Shown: positions 31,618-42,885 of the stretch, in pieces
How the letters are laid out: every line of letters starts with the position of its first letter
Position numbering within the stretch: the first letter of the stretch is position 1
Assembly: GCA_963971405.1 (NCBI GenBank)
Contig: OZ020485.1
Location: forward strand, 4,898,001 to 4,962,000
Direction: 5' to 3'
DNA: 64,000 nt
Source of the DNA: Psococerastis gibbosa
Lineage: Eukaryota; Arthropoda; Insecta; Psocodea; Psocidae
Notes under the pieces: model-generated
What the model saw: only the letters and a program-made list of their open reading frames with translations
Databases searched by the model: none
What the model was told of the DNA's origin: nothing
Position numbers and translations under genes: made by a program

Positions 31618-31780
31618 CGCATGATTTGATTATTTGGGCGCAAGAATTTTCCTATACGATAGTTTTCCCGTGTGAAGACGTACAAAAAGGTGGTAAACCG
31701 CGAATACTAAGCCATCCTCCAGCCAGCTAGATCTAATAATGACCGAGTCACCGTAAATTGGGCCGTTTAATATTGTGCCC
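31618..31780. repeat. Direct duplication, left copy
   Basis: TTATTTGGGCGCAAGAATTT, AAAGGTGGTAAACCGCGAAT, CAGCCAGCTAGATCTA and GACCGAGTCACCGTAAATTG recur at 32098-32256 with about 85% agreement by eye. The two copies are about 480 bp apart. They lie downstream of dpr exon 32360-32522, in intron 2. Confidence 0.7.
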
Positions 31781-32097
31781 CACCTCCCACTCACCCCAAT
31801 ACAAAGCAGCAAATGTTCCTTTTCCGATGCTTATCAATTCACTCAAATCCAAGTATCAGCAAATATATCTTGTGATCTTTTTATTAACTATTTATTTATT
31901 TGTATTAATAAATCTTCTCCTTTCTTCAATAGCATAGCTATCCAGTTGAGGCACACATGTAATTGCTATTAAATTGAATAATTTAGTCTAGTATGGTATG
32001 TTCCCTCCCCAAGCACATTCGTAGGAACATTTGAGGTTGGGAATTGTTCATTTGTATCTTGTACTTTAGAAATAGAATTAAATACATTTGATTTGAT

Positions 32098-32256
32098 TTG
32101 AATGATCTGATTATTTGGGCACAAGAATTTTCCTATACGAAACTTGTCCCGGGTGAAGTCATACAAAAAGGTGGGAAACCGCGAACACTAGGCCATCTCC
32201 TAGCCAGCTAGTTCTAGTAATGACCAAGTCACCGTAAATTGTGCCATTTAACAAAA
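32098..32256. repeat. Direct duplication, right copy
   Basis: The same block as 31618-31780 (TTATTTGGGCACAAGAATTT ... GACCAAGTCACCGTAAATTG). It ends about 100 bp from the donor site of the dpr exon. Either a dispersed repeat landed twice or the locus duplicated. Confidence 0.7.
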
Positions 32257-32359
32257 TCACGGGATCAGACGTTGAACTGTTGTGTGAGCTTCCGATAATG
32301 GCGGTGCAATAAATTTCGTTGAGCCCGGTGAGTCTGGAGAGATTAGATGTAATACTCAC

Positions 32360-32522
32360 ATAATGCCGCTAGACAGAGTGGTGGTGCCCAGCTTCCACTC
32401 CACCCTGTCTGTTGGCGGCTCGATGTGTCGCGCCAGACACGTCAACTCCACTGCGCTTCCCGCCTTGTAATACCGCTCAGAAGTCTCCTGACTCTTCTCG
32501 TCCATAATTATAACTTCCGGCG
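32360..32522 (-). CDS. Dpr family Ig protein, Ig1-Ig2 linker and Ig2 N-terminal half exon
   Basis: A 163-nt exon, acceptor TTTTTCAG|CGCCGG and donor ATTAT|GTGAGT. Joined to the previous exon it gives TAPEVIIMDE, the typical linker between the two Dpr Ig domains. This is followed by YYKAGSAVELTCLARHIEPP (B-strand cysteine in LTC) and RVEWKLGTTTLS (core Trp of Ig2). The exon starts in phase 1 and ends after two bases of a codon; both junctions keep the frame. Together with exon 24142-24278 it completes an Ig domain with the Cys-Trp-Cys core. Upstream intron about 10.8 kb. No frameshift. Confidence 0.92.
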
Positions 32523-32685
32523 CTGAAAAAAAGTAAGATTGTTATTAATTTTTAACAGCGACTTTTGGTCTGCTTAACTGTATATACACAGGTACAGTAG
32601 GTATATTAATGTAAGTTAATAAACAGTACGCTAGATGCCTCCACTATACTTGAAAGGGTTCATCTTAAAGTCAATAAATAATTAG

Positions 32686-33048
32686 ATTACTCGTGACGCA
32701 ATTTACATAGGCCAAACAGGCAGAAGCTTTAAAACTAGGGTCAGAGAACATATAACAGGTATAGGAGACACCAACACCAACAGCACATTCGCGAAACACC
32801 TTAACTCGGAAAATCACACATTCGATCCTCACAATTGGACAGCCCTACACAAAATAAAGAAAATTTACACTTTAAATTTTTTTGAAAATGTTGAAATCAA
32901 AAGAGCTTTACACAAGAGGGAAAAATTAACAAACGACATAACATTCACACAATCATCCCCTCTAATAGATCTAGCTAGTAGGTTAGGAATAGGTAACCAG
33001 CCACGCCCCCTCCCACCCCCTCCTCCCCCCGCTCCCAGTCCTATATAA
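32686..33048 (+). pseudogene. GIY-YIG endonuclease domain of a Penelope-like retroelement, 5'-truncated
   Basis: The frame is open for 120 codons after a TAG at 32683-32685, with no ATG, up to TAA at 33046-33048. It reads IYIGQTGRSFKTRVREHITG, then FAKHLNSENHTF, a Lys/Glu-rich helix (FFENVEIKRALHKREK) and a Pro-rich end. Y-I-G-Q-T-x-R-x-F-x-x-R-x-x-E-H is the GIY-YIG nuclease core, which follows the reverse transcriptase in Penelope-like elements. The C-terminus overlaps CTATATAAACC. The RT part is missing, so it is a dead copy, but this domain shows no frameshift or stop. It lies in dpr intron 1, antisense to the gene, 160 bp from the Ig2 exon. Confidence 0.75.
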
Positions 33049-33920
33049 ACCAAGGTTTCCTCTCCCTAGCCACATTTGCATCTTCTCCTCGAGTTGAGCA
33101 AGTCTCAAATCGCAGATAAGGTATAACTGTGCTAGTGGGTTTCCCTCTGTAGATGGCAGTTCTTGCAGAAAACGCTCAGGGTTTTATACTAACACAAGTG
33201 GGTTTCTTAGACAAAGTTAATTTCTTAACGATTATTTGGGTTTTACTAATTCGGGTTGTTATAACAAGTTTTTCTAAAACTCTAAGTTTTTGTTATTTTT
33301 TGTTTATTAAAGTCAATGTGAGGAACACAATATTGAGAACTCTATTTGTGGCTAATTCACTGCCCAAGGTTTCACTGTCTGGAATTTCAAGAACAATTGA
33401 CGGATATGGTGATCTGGCCCCCCTTCCAGCTTTTTAAAATTTGTTAATGGGGTTTTATGAATCCGACAATTGCTTAACGCTTAATGCATTTAATTTAAAA
33501 TTTTTACAGTTACAAGGTCACAATGTTTTTCATTTAATCCGCGCTAGAGGTTTTATCGCATGATATTAGTTGGCCGACTCAAAGGCAAGTAATTATCAAA
33601 AACAAAATTGAAAAAAGCTTGGGTTGCGGGCGAGTAACTTTCAGAGAAAAAAAAAATACACCAAAGAACGTAAAACGGCAAAGTAACTACACAGAAAAAA
33701 ATTATATCATCCCCAATAATTTGAGTTTAGTGCGCTCTGTATGTATTTATATGGAAATTTCCTTTTTGGGTTAGACTATTTGATTTCCGCTTTTTACTCA
33801 GTGCAGACATCGACTCAGTTGCTCGAGGACTAATAGTTATATGGCTGGTACTTTTCGTTTGGCTAAATTTTTAAAACCGGCTTCTCTTTTTTGATAAATA
33901 CGTTTCAATTTATCGCTTTA
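33049..33920. other. Probable 3' part of the Penelope-like copy, then unknown
   Basis: Sequence after the Pro-rich stop (CCAAGGTTTCCTCTCCC, GAGTTGAGCAAGTCTC) may be the element's 3' region, but its end cannot be placed. The ORF 33153-33437 is aromatic-rich and unrecognised. Confidence 0.35.
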
Positions 33921-33924
33921 TGGT

Positions 33925-34047
33925 TTGACCGAGACCAGGAGAAGCTGTGTCCCAGACAGATCTTTTGGACGCCAACGACAAGCCCATCCAGGCCGCAACG
34001 TTTCCGATCAACCTGTCCTAGGCCCGGACACGTTAAGTAAGTAAGTA
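33925..34047 (+). repeat. Retroposon 3' tail (GTAA)n type
   Basis: GACCGAGACCAGGAGAAGC and GGCCCGGACACGTTAAGTAAG resemble the end of the insert at 13883-14098 (GGCTGAGACCAGAAACAAGG, CCCCGGACACGAAAAAGTAA). Only the 3' part is recognisable, cut by the neighbouring hAT-like element. Confidence 0.55.
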
Positions 34048-34760
34048 CGTATCGCCAGTGGCGGCTCGTGGTGTATCAAAATGGTGGGGCAACGAATTGT
34101 AATAAAGTAATAGTATATAACTTACCACTACTTGAATATCAAATAGATTCATCGGCATTTCGATGTGGCAAACAAGTCTATCACTCGCTGTTTACATTTT
34201 TGTAATATTTGTTTACATTACCCTGCCTGGCCGTTGGGTAGAACCTGACTTCCCTAGTCAAAAATTCTTCTTTGAAAAATTTTATAATAATCATCAGTCA
34301 TGACAAAATAGTGAAACTCTTCTCAAAAATAACTCTTATAATTATGATTTTAAAAAAATACCAATATTCAACGATATTATTAATACGAAACATTTAAAGT
34401 CATTTTTGGGGCGCTGCCCCGCTGCCCATGTATAAATGCATATGGCATGAATTGCATTGCAAGGTCCATAAGAGAAAAGTTGTGTACACCTTTTCAATAG
34501 TGCGAATGATCTTCTTAACTTTTGCCTGACTCGGTTGCCATGGCGACCCGGGGCTAAATTGAAAATTGCCCCAAGTTGCCCAGAGCACGCACATAGCATA
34601 GCCGAATTGTAGCAGTTGCATTTTTCTTCAGAATAGTATATTATTATTTTATAATTATAATTATTATTATTATTAAGAGGAAATTGCTTTGTTTGCCTGT
34701 AAAATTATGGGAGGGCTGTAGCCCCAGTGCCCTTATGGACGAGCTGCCACTGCGTATCGC
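34048..34760. mobile_element. hAT-like element with perfect target duplication
   Basis: The element is 34056-34752 (697 bp), flanked by CGTATCGC on both sides. The ends CAGTGGCGGCTCGTGG and GGACGAGCTGCCACTG are inverted at 14 of 16 positions. Two minus-strand ORFs inside (34342-34599, 34400-34621) overlap in different frames and show no hAT dimerisation or catalytic motif I can recognise. An (ATT)n run lies near 34660. Non-autonomous. In dpr intron 1. Confidence 0.9.
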
Positions 34761-34799
34761 TTTTATATTCTCTTACTCGCCGTTAAACAATACTTGTAG

Positions 34800-35555
34800 G
34801 TTTCTTCAATATAAAGAGGAATAGTAGACTACATCTAATTAATAAGCGAGTTTATTAATATATTTTTTTCTTTTTTAATAATTAGGAACCAAGAAAATGA
34901 GTACCTACAACGCGGGGTAACACAATAGCTGTCGGCTACTATTTGAAAGGAAACTAAACCCGTGCTATAAGAAGTTTCAAAGTGGAAAGGAAAACAGGAA
35001 TAACGAATGTAAACAACGCTTTTCAGCGGGGCTTCCTGCAAAGTGTGGAAACTTTAATGAAATTTTGACACAAGGCCATGTAAACTGTTTGAGGAAAACA
35101 CCTTTGCAGCTCCTATATAATAATACTAACAATAGGATTTTGATAAATGGCTTGTCCTATTCAAGAAGCTTTTCAAATTTGTTGCAATATTTATTCCGGG
35201 GGAAATGGTCTGCCATTCAATCAGTCAGTCCATCCATCACGTTTCAGATTTGCCGTCACGTGACTAGCTTGAGAACTCCCGGGGAAACCTCTTAAACCCC
35301 TTTGCCGCCCAGCCGATCTTCCAAACTTTCAACTGGGGCACGTCCTTACATATATATATCACAGTTTGCACACAACCCACACACGCTTTTAATAGAATAA
35401 CGATCGATTTGAATTAAACATTGTCCGGTGCCCAAGCCTTACAAAATTGCGTACCGTAACGTTATTTTTGTACACTTAACTTATTTCACTTCTTTTCATC
35501 ATCGCTTCCTTCAGAACTTGAGAAGGATTTTTGCTTTCCTATTAATAATGATGTA
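34800..35555. other. dpr intron 1, nothing recognised
   Basis: No motif in the ORFs 34835-35041 (minus) or 35065-35295 (plus). A short (AT)n run lies at 35349-35358. Confidence 0.35.
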
Positions 35556-35559
35556 TAAG

Positions 35560-36850
35560 AAGAGCTTTGTGATGGTCTAAATTATCGATATCAAGAATTC
35601 AGTGGATTCACACGTAAGTACCAGGAACTCAATAAAGCGGTTTTTACGAAATGCTCGTCGATTTTTGTGAGCAAACAGCCTACCACTCTGTGGAATTAGA
35701 TGACATTTGGCGCGTAGGTTCACAAAAATCAATCATATCTCGAAACAATTTTTATTGCTTTCCAATTTATACGTAGTATAAGGAAAGCTTTGTGATGGTC
35801 GAAATTTTAGATTCCGAGATTTCATCGGATTTACACATTTTCAGATCCCAGAAACCAAAAAAAGTGGTTTTTATGTCTGTCTGTCTGCCGCTCTGTCTGT
35901 CGCTCTGTCGCTCTGTCTGTCTGTCTGTCTGTGCGTCGACTTCCAGGCAAACTACACGGTCGATTTTGATGAAATTTTGCATGTAGGTTCACAAAAATTA
36001 TACCTCGGGACCATTTTTTTATTTTGGGCTAACTCAATTTGGGGTTTTATTCTCAAAAAACTCCAAAAAAACGTCTAAAAAAATTCTTTCTCAAAAACGG
36101 CTCCAACGATTTCATTCAAATTCACATATATTGTAGTCTTTATTAATGTTAACAAAATTTGGGGGTTCGCTTGCCTCTTGATAGTTTGCTTCTGGAAGTA
36201 AAAAAATAAAAATAACTCAATTTTCATAAAAAATAATTTTTCTGTGGAACCTTTCTATTGATAATTTCTACCTTCAGGTATGTTTTAGGTGTTCAATAGG
36301 ATAACAAAAACGGGCAGGTTGCGTTCCCAAAAAAAAATTAGCTTCTGTGCAAAAAATTATTTTTTTGAGAAATTATGGAAAATTCACGCTCCAATACATT
36401 ACGTGACATGTGATATTGTTACTACTTACTACTGTTACAATGTATTGGTCTGTTCGTTCTAGAATATGCAATTTAGTTTTAAGGTTTTTTTAATATATAT
36501 TGAGGTGAACCCCCCCCCCCCCCCCTTTCGAGGGATCTGAAATTTAACCAAAGAGAAATTATTTCCTATGAAATTATACACTTGTCAATATCTACTAATT
36601 TACAAATTGGAAAGCATGTTCGAGTAAACTCGGACCGGTTCTTTATTTAGGACTAAATCAATTTTGGGGGGTTTTACCTGACGATGGCCCAGTGCCGAAA
36701 CCGTTATACCGTTATACTTAACAAAGTTATTTTATTTTATTTACTATTATGAAGTATTACAAAGTGAATGTGAAAAATATAATTGAAATAATGACTATAA
36801 ATGAAACAATGTTTTCTCAAAAACGACTCCAACGGTTGTCATTAAAGCAG
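35560..36850 (+). mobile_element. GTCT-family copy F2 inserted in an older copy F0
   Basis: F0 left part (35560-35753): GCTTTGTGATGGTCTAAATT ... CGAAACAATTTTT. F2 (35754-36644, complete): ATTGCTTTCCAATTTATACG, (GTCT/CGCT)n at 35874-35931, TCAAAAACGGCTCCAACGAT, a C run at 36509-36524, CGAGTAAACTCGGACCGG. F0 then resumes at about 36645 with TTATTTAGGACTAAATCAAT and GACTCCAACGGTTGTCATTA. In F1 the corresponding region is continuous (ACAATTTTTTTTATTTGGGG). So a young copy entered an old one. Confidence 0.8.
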
Positions 36851-36905
36851 CAGTCTCACTAGCCTAGTATGTTTTGAAATTAATACATAAATGGGCTCAT
36901 AGTCC

Positions 36906-37707
36906 AAGAACCGGTCCGAGCTTACTCGAACATGCTTTCCAATTTATCAAAATTAGTAGATAGAGAAAATGAGTAATTTCTTGGTAAATAATTTTCCTAC
37001 GGTTAAATTTCCGATGTCTTGGGGGGGGGGGGGTTGTCCATCTAACATCACTGGAGGGGAGGTAAATTCTAGATAGTTCAGACCAACACATTACCACACA
37101 GCAATAATGGCAGAGCACGGATTGCATTTAAGCGTGAATTTTCTATCATTTTAAAAAAAAAAAACATTTTTTTTTGCACGAAACCAAATAGTTTATGGGA
37201 AGTAACCTGTTCGGTTAAACATGTCTGAAGGTAGAAATCATCGATAGAAAGGTTTTTTACAGAAAAATTATTTTTTGGTCATTTTTCATGAAAATTGAGT
37301 TATTTTTATTTTTTTACCCCCAGAAGTAAACTATCAAGGGGCAAGCGACGCCCCGCATTTTGTGGAAATTAATAACGACTACAATATATATGAATTTAAA
37401 AGAAATCGTTGGAGCCGTTTTTTAGAAATAATTTTTTTAGACGTTCTTTTGGAGTTTTTTGAGAATAAAACCCCCCAAATTGAGTTAGCCCAAAACAAAA
37501 AACGTCCCGAGGTATGATTTTTGTAAATCTACATGCCGAATTTTATCATAATCGAGTACCGAGTAGTTTGCCCGGAAATCAATGAACATACAGACAGACA
37601 GACAGACAAACATACAGACATACAGACATATAGACAGAGCGACAGACAGACATTTCGTAAAAACCAGCTTTCCTTATACTAGACCTACGTATAAATTGGA
37701 AAGCAAT
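36906..37707 (-). mobile_element. GTCT-family element, copy F3
   Basis: Plus strand: AAGAACCGGTCCGAGCTTAC, CATGCTTTCCAATTTATC, a G run at 37021-37033, the (CAGA)n tract 37590-37650, and ATAAATTGGAAAGCAAT at the end. Full length, inverted relative to F1 and F2. Confidence 0.75.
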
Positions 37708-37719
37708 ACGATCAATTAA

Positions 37720-38670
37720 TAAAATAAAATTAATAATAATTAATAATGAATTAAATCGGTAATACTAGCAATTTCTGCAACACGTTGAGACATTGTAAAA
37801 TTTACCCTGCAACGTAAAGTAATGCGACGAACCTTCTCAACTTTTCATGAAAGAGTCGCCTCTTGTTTGAAAAGTTTAATGAAGTCTCCAAGTCATTTCT
37901 CGGCTACTCTCTTGTTAATAAATAATACTATTCTTGTAAAGAAGAACACTCTTTCTCTTGTTTTATAATTACCATTCTTGCTTACCCAGCTAACTCCATT
38001 TGCAGAGGCAAGAAAATGAGGTCAAAAAGGTTGCCCTGCAGCTAAGCGTAAAATATAAGACACACATAGTGTAGTGTATATAGATGAGTTTTAAAAGCTT
38101 TTCAGCTTAGAGACAATTACGTATTGTAGTCGTATCGGTTGCTTAGAAGGTACTACATACACCTTTGTTAAAATTTGCGGTTGGATGTGCATTAGGTCAT
38201 GTTTCAGCGAGAGCAGCAAAATCGAAATTTTACAATGGTGAACTTTCCTGTCTTTCGTGGAGAAAATCCAACAGGGACTCTGTGTTGCTGGGATTAGTGC
38301 GGCGCATCACAGTGCTTAACTTATGGAGAGAGGCTCAGCTTAATTTTTAGTTTTCGGAAGTGGCAACCCTGTTGTAGCTGAACTAATATCATACCTGGCG
38401 GCTCAGCTTCGCTGTGATTGGTACAACGCATAGAGCCATATCGACTTAGTCAACTTAACCCAGATCGATTTCCTTGTAAAAGTCAACGATGGCCCCAAAG
38501 ATGTAAAGCCCAACTGTGTTTCCTGTAGCAAAATGTGTCACAAAACCGTGGCAAAATTGAAATTTCTGATTCTAGTCCACCAAATTGCACGACATTCTAA
38601 TACGATGGGTCAGCCACTTCCTGGCAGTAGTGGCACGTCGTTGAGAATGGTATCAACGACGTACTCCCAT
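37720..38670. other. dpr intron 1, unrecognised
   Basis: The ORFs 38165-38350 and 38533-38742 match no family I know. The stretch 38430-38660 is less AT-rich and could be old retroelement sequence. No splice-supported exon. Confidence 0.3.
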
Positions 38671-38675
38671 CTTAG

Positions 38676-39523
38676 AGAACCGGTCCAAGTTACTCGAACA
38701 TGCTTTCCAATTTATCGATTAGTAGAGAGAGAAAACAATTAATTTCATGGTAAATAATTTTCCTATGGTTAAATTTCGGATATCACGGGGGGGGGGGGGG
38801 GGCGTCGTCCACTTGACGTCACTGGAGGTGACGTAAATTCTAGATAGGTCAGGTCAGACCAACACATTACCACACAGCAATAATGGCAGGGCACGCAATG
38901 CATTTGAGCGTGATTTGCTTACATTTAATTCAAATTCCAATTGTTTTTTGGGAAAGCAAACTGTCCTGTTTCGTTACTCAATGTAACACCTAAAACAAGC
39001 CTGAAGTAAGAAATCATCGGTAGAAAGGTTTCGCAGAAAAATTATTTTTTAGTCATTTTTCATGAAAGTTTAGTTATTTTTATTTTTTACCCCCAGAAGC
39101 AAACTATCAAGGGGCAAGCGACCCCTCGCATGTTATCAACATTAATAACGATTACAATATATGTGAATTTAAATGAAATCGTTGCAGCCGTTTTTGAGGA
39201 AAAAAAAATTTAGGTGTTTTTTTTGGAGTTTTTTGAGAATAAAACCCCCCAAATTGAGTTAGCCCAAAATAAAAATAAAAGTCTCGAGACATGATTTTTA
39301 TAAATCTACATGCCGAATTTCATTCAAATCCACCGAGTAGTTTGTCCGGAAATCGATGAACAGACAGACAGAGCGACAGAGCGACAGACAGACAGACATT
39401 TCGTAAAAACCACTTTTTTGGGTTCCTGGGATCTCAAAACGTGTAAATCCGTTGAAATCTCGGAATTGAAAATTTCGACCATCACAAAGCTTTCCTTATA
39501 CTACGTATAAATTGGAAAGCAAT
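38676..39523 (-). mobile_element. GTCT-family element, copy F4
   Basis: AGAACCGGTCCAAGTTACTC at one end and ATAAATTGGAAAGCAAT at the other, with a G run (38787-38802), (CAGA)n at 39361-39398, and CACTTTTTTGGGTTCCTGGG. Full length, same orientation as F3. Confidence 0.75.
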
Positions 39524-39754
39524 AAGTGATTTCGGATCCGACAATACCCCGCCAGTATGGTGCGATGATTTTTTAACAGTTCCTCCCCCGGGAGATGAAT
39601 TTCGAGGTACTTTTCTTGCCAAAGTCCTCACCATATAGCTTGGAGTGGTTAATGTGAGTTGACTCTTGTCATTCCTTTATTAATCTCTCTCAATTCCGCG
39701 TTGAGCGCGGTAATGTTTTTCAACTTATTGGAGACAGGGTTTTGGTGCAAGGGT

Positions 39755-39960
39755 TTTGTTCCTCGATCCTCTCAGGAACAAACTCTTCGGCCTATGCATT
39801 TTCCTCGACACATGAGTACCCAGGGACGCACTTGAGCCATAAAGTATTTCGGACTATTGCCTTTGTGCAGTTTGCTTTGAACTCTTTCACGCTCTGACGT
39901 GCCCATTGGTGGTCTGATTGCTCGAATTGCAGCCTTGCTATCTGGCATAGCTCGTCTACA
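39755..39960 (-). pseudogene. Retroelement RNase H fragment, frameshifted
   Basis: On the minus strand, DSKAAIRAI (the strand with a catalytic Asp and the following helix of retroelement RNase H), then in the next frame SVKEFKANCTKAIVRNTLWL and KCVPGYSCVEENA, which equals the W-V-P-G-H-S-G-V-E-G-N-E region. His is replaced by Tyr, a stop follows ENA, and a frameshift separates the halves. It is inactive. Located in dpr intron 1. Confidence 0.7.
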
Positions 39961-39964
39961 TAAT

Positions 39965-41370
39965 GATATATATATATATACTGTAGCTTACGTAATCAAT
40001 ATTTTAAAATTATTGTATTGTACGACAGCGAGCAAAGTATCATACGCCCCTTAAAACCAAAGTTTGATTTTCAAAGATATGACACGACATTTCGATTGGA
40101 AAAATGAGGAACTTTTTGAGTCTAAGATACTCATGAAAAAAATCAATTGCAACCGAAGATTCAAAAACTTTTTATTTCAATTTAAGTTTCAAAATTTTAA
40201 TGGATTTCAAATGTAAAATTTGTATTTGAGTTTTCATCGTTGTGAAAGGAAAGTTAAGCGGAAAAATAGAAGAATTTCTTGTACAAGATTTACCCAATTT
40301 CCCCTTTTGGAAACGCCGTGAATTCCAACCATATTGTACACTGAATTTGTATTCATCTTCTTCGTTCCTTTTCTCTGATTCATTGACGAGTATTACTTTT
40401 TTGTAGCTTTGTATTTTTTACATTGAGAAGGCAATTTTGGCCTTTGACACCAGAAGCTTTTTTTATGTTGTGCAACATATAGCCTAATGTAGCACATATA
40501 ATATATAGCACAATATAGCCTAGTATAGTAACATGTTAATACAGGCTACTCTCTGATATTTAATTTGGAAAGTCAGTAACAGTCAAAAACAAAAAACAAA
40601 AAACAATAAAGATATAACTTATGTAGTGTAATATTCTACCTAGTTATAGTTACTATATATCCTTGTATGTGTATATTCCTATACTTATGCATATGACACT
40701 CACTATAGTTAGTACATCCTTTTGTATGATTACTGATTACCTAAGATTATATCTATGTGCCAGCCTCTGCCTACTAACGGTTTATGTATAAAAGGATTGT
40801 ACTACCAATATTATATGGCATTCAGTTCGGATCCTCTGACTTGTTAATTAGTTTTCTTAGAGATCTCCTTGCCCAACCGTGGTTCGCCCGTAATACACTT
40901 TTGGGACATTACAGTAGTACTAAAGAAACAGGCAGGCACCTAATATTTTATTAATAAATTGACTAAAACACGCATAATGTTAGGTAGCATTTACTGCACA
41001 TCCCGTCGGATAGATCTATATAGATGAATTAAAAGTCAGCTCATATTGCTGAATCTCTGCCTACACATATTTCTTACAGGCTAGATTTCAGGCGTCATGG
41101 GACCTATCCAGTTAAGACGGCTCAGCTGCAAGTGCAGTTTCAGATGAACTCTCTCGAGTGAAAAAGGGTGGTTGCAAACTGTATTTTCTTCTATAAAGTG
41201 ACAAGCAGTAATCTAGACTGTCCTTCTATACTCGAGGAAGTCCATCTCAAAGTTTGAGAAAAAAAAAAGTTACGACCAGGAACACTAGAGCAAAAACCTT
41301 CGGCGGTGTCAATTCCAACTCGAAGGTACCTCTTCGTATGATAGTTAGAACCATTAACATAGTCTTAGAT
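39965..41370. other. dpr intron 1, no feature recognised
   Basis: A short (TA)n at 39967-39980 and local ATATAGC/CTAATATAG-like short repeats (40483-40530). Otherwise unique-looking AT-rich DNA. Confidence 0.4.
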
Positions 41371-41374
41371 ATCT

Positions 41375-41485
41375 TGATCCACTTGCACTGAATCTGACAT
41401 TGTTGAAATCAGCCGTTTTAGACACTGTAAACGGTCCTGTACGTTGATTCTGTGTTTTATTTTATTTTATATAGAAATACTACGG
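41375..41485. repeat. Dispersed repeat, second copy of the 25.3-kb block
   Basis: GATCCACTTGCACTGAATCT, AAATCAGCCGTTTTAGACA and GTTGATTCTGTGTTTTATTT match 25328-25470, without the 11-bp expansion. Confidence 0.65.
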
Positions 41486-41892
41486 TACTGTATTATATGA
41501 CGTTACTGTAAGCGCTATCGAATTTGGACTTTAATATGTTGATGGTACAATTATAATAGTATTTATTATTTATTCATAAATTATATAGTAGGCCTATTGT
41601 GGATTGTGGAAACAATTGGGACCCAAATATTATATATCTCGTCGCATAGTCCGATGTCTATCTAGTAACTACTTTAGCACAAGTTGAATTACAAGTCAGC
41701 CTTAAGCCTACAGCTCGTATTATGTGAGTCTGAATGTTATTAGATTACCTTGATGCTAAGTTTTTAGTGACGTGTGAGAGATTTGCTGAATTTCATGATA
41801 TTTTACAAAGCACTGTAAAGTACCATCTCTAGGGACATTTCTATGCAATATCGCGAAAATGCGATAAACAAAATTAAAGTGGAGCTTGTAAA

Positions 41893-42183
41893 TCATTTTT
41901 TATGCTTCGAAACATGGATCAAATCTACATATTTTAAAGAAAGATGTATATTTTTACCTACTACACATTCATTGTCCCCAATGTACAACATCCCATTTGT
42001 ATAAGTTGCTGAATGCTTTTTGGCACACACGGGACTCACAAATATCGGTCCATTTGTGTATCCCATCGGACTGAGAATATCGTCAATCTGCATTTCCTTT
42101 AACGGCTTTTTATTGACGAGGGAAAATGTGATAGATGTTAAAGGGAATTTGGAAGAGCTGAGAGAACCCCGATGGCGCCTCAA
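41893..42183 (-). CDS. Unidentified ORF of 96 codons
   Basis: An open frame from ATG with balanced composition (FPLTSITFSLVNKKPLKEM, IFVSPVCAKKHSATYTNGML, YIGDNECVV) and less low-complexity sequence than its surroundings. A possible donor (GTAG|GTAAAA) follows YIGDNECVV. It matches no Ig or TE domain I know. It could be a transposon remnant or an unrelated intronic exon; support is weak. Confidence 0.25.
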   Translation of the reverse strand: MRRHRGSLSSSKFPLTSITFSLVNKKPLKEMQIDDILSPMGYTNGPIFVSPVCAKKHSATYTNGMLYIGDNECVVGKNIHLSLKYVDLIHVSKHKK

Positions 42184-42449
42184 GGGAGTGATTTGGACGC
42201 GGACAGTAATGTGTCATTGTCAAAGACGCAGCAACCATTGATATCATATTGTCATAGTTCTCCTTTTCTTTTTGTCACGTCTGTGTCAAGGCGAGACTGC
42301 ACAGATGTTTCTCACTTAGCGGATTTATTAGTTCAATAGAAACAAAAATTAGCTGCAGGTTAACTAACGTACCACCCACTGACGTATATCCACAATTCAC
42401 CTATTTTATTGGTAATTAAATTAATATTAAAATATAAACTTTCTGGTAG

Positions 42450-42630
42450 CCTTCTTCTTCAAGTTACAGCCAGATGATGGCTGGTTGGCAGCAACATATT
42501 GCAGCGATGTCTCCAATCTCCGTGATTTTGACATGCCCTCTTCAGCTCCACATAGGACGTTATCCCCATATCATGTTTAACTTGTTGGAGATATTCGTCT
42601 CGTGGCCGTCCCCCGTCGATTTACGTAGCC
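42450..42630 (-). pseudogene. Non-LTR reverse transcriptase tail, second copy
   Basis: On the minus strand, SYVELKRACQNHGDWRHRCN and LLPTSHHLAVT then stop, nearly the same as 16965-17273, with the same GAAG-rich 3' tail. The part before it (GRPR.EYLQQVKHD) is shifted by one or more bases. 5' end at about 42630. Confidence 0.75.
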
Positions 42631-42734
42631 TAGCATAGAGGAAAAGTGGGGTCGATGCAAGTGCAAAATGTGTTCTGCAATTCTGAGAACCCCATGAAGC
42701 GGAGTTTTTGCTTTCATAAAATCTCCACATCAAC

Positions 42735-42885
42735 GGGCCTACTATGCCGTTTAGAACTAACATAATATTTCTGGGGTTAAAAATGTAAAAAAAAAACATT
42801 TTGAATATCACTTTTGATAGTAAAATTATCTTGTTTACATTTTTAAGCCCAGGTTAACATTAAAAATAATCGCCATATTATAGTA
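42735..42885. repeat. AT-rich inverted-repeat element
   Basis: GGGGTTAAAAATGTAAA ... TTTACATTTTTAAGCCCAGG forms an imperfect hairpin around AAAATTATCTTG, followed by TTAACATTAAAAATAATCGC. The same block is at 56268-56385. Confidence 0.6.

Noticed and set aside
34342..34621. Transposase ORF inside the 697-bp hAT-like element
   Set aside because: The frames overlap in different registers and lack hAT catalytic or dimerisation motifs; the element is too short for an autonomous hAT.
35767..35986. Cys/Val/Ser-rich or Asp/Arg/Gln-rich ORFs
   Set aside because: Translations of the GTCT microsatellite in the two strands.
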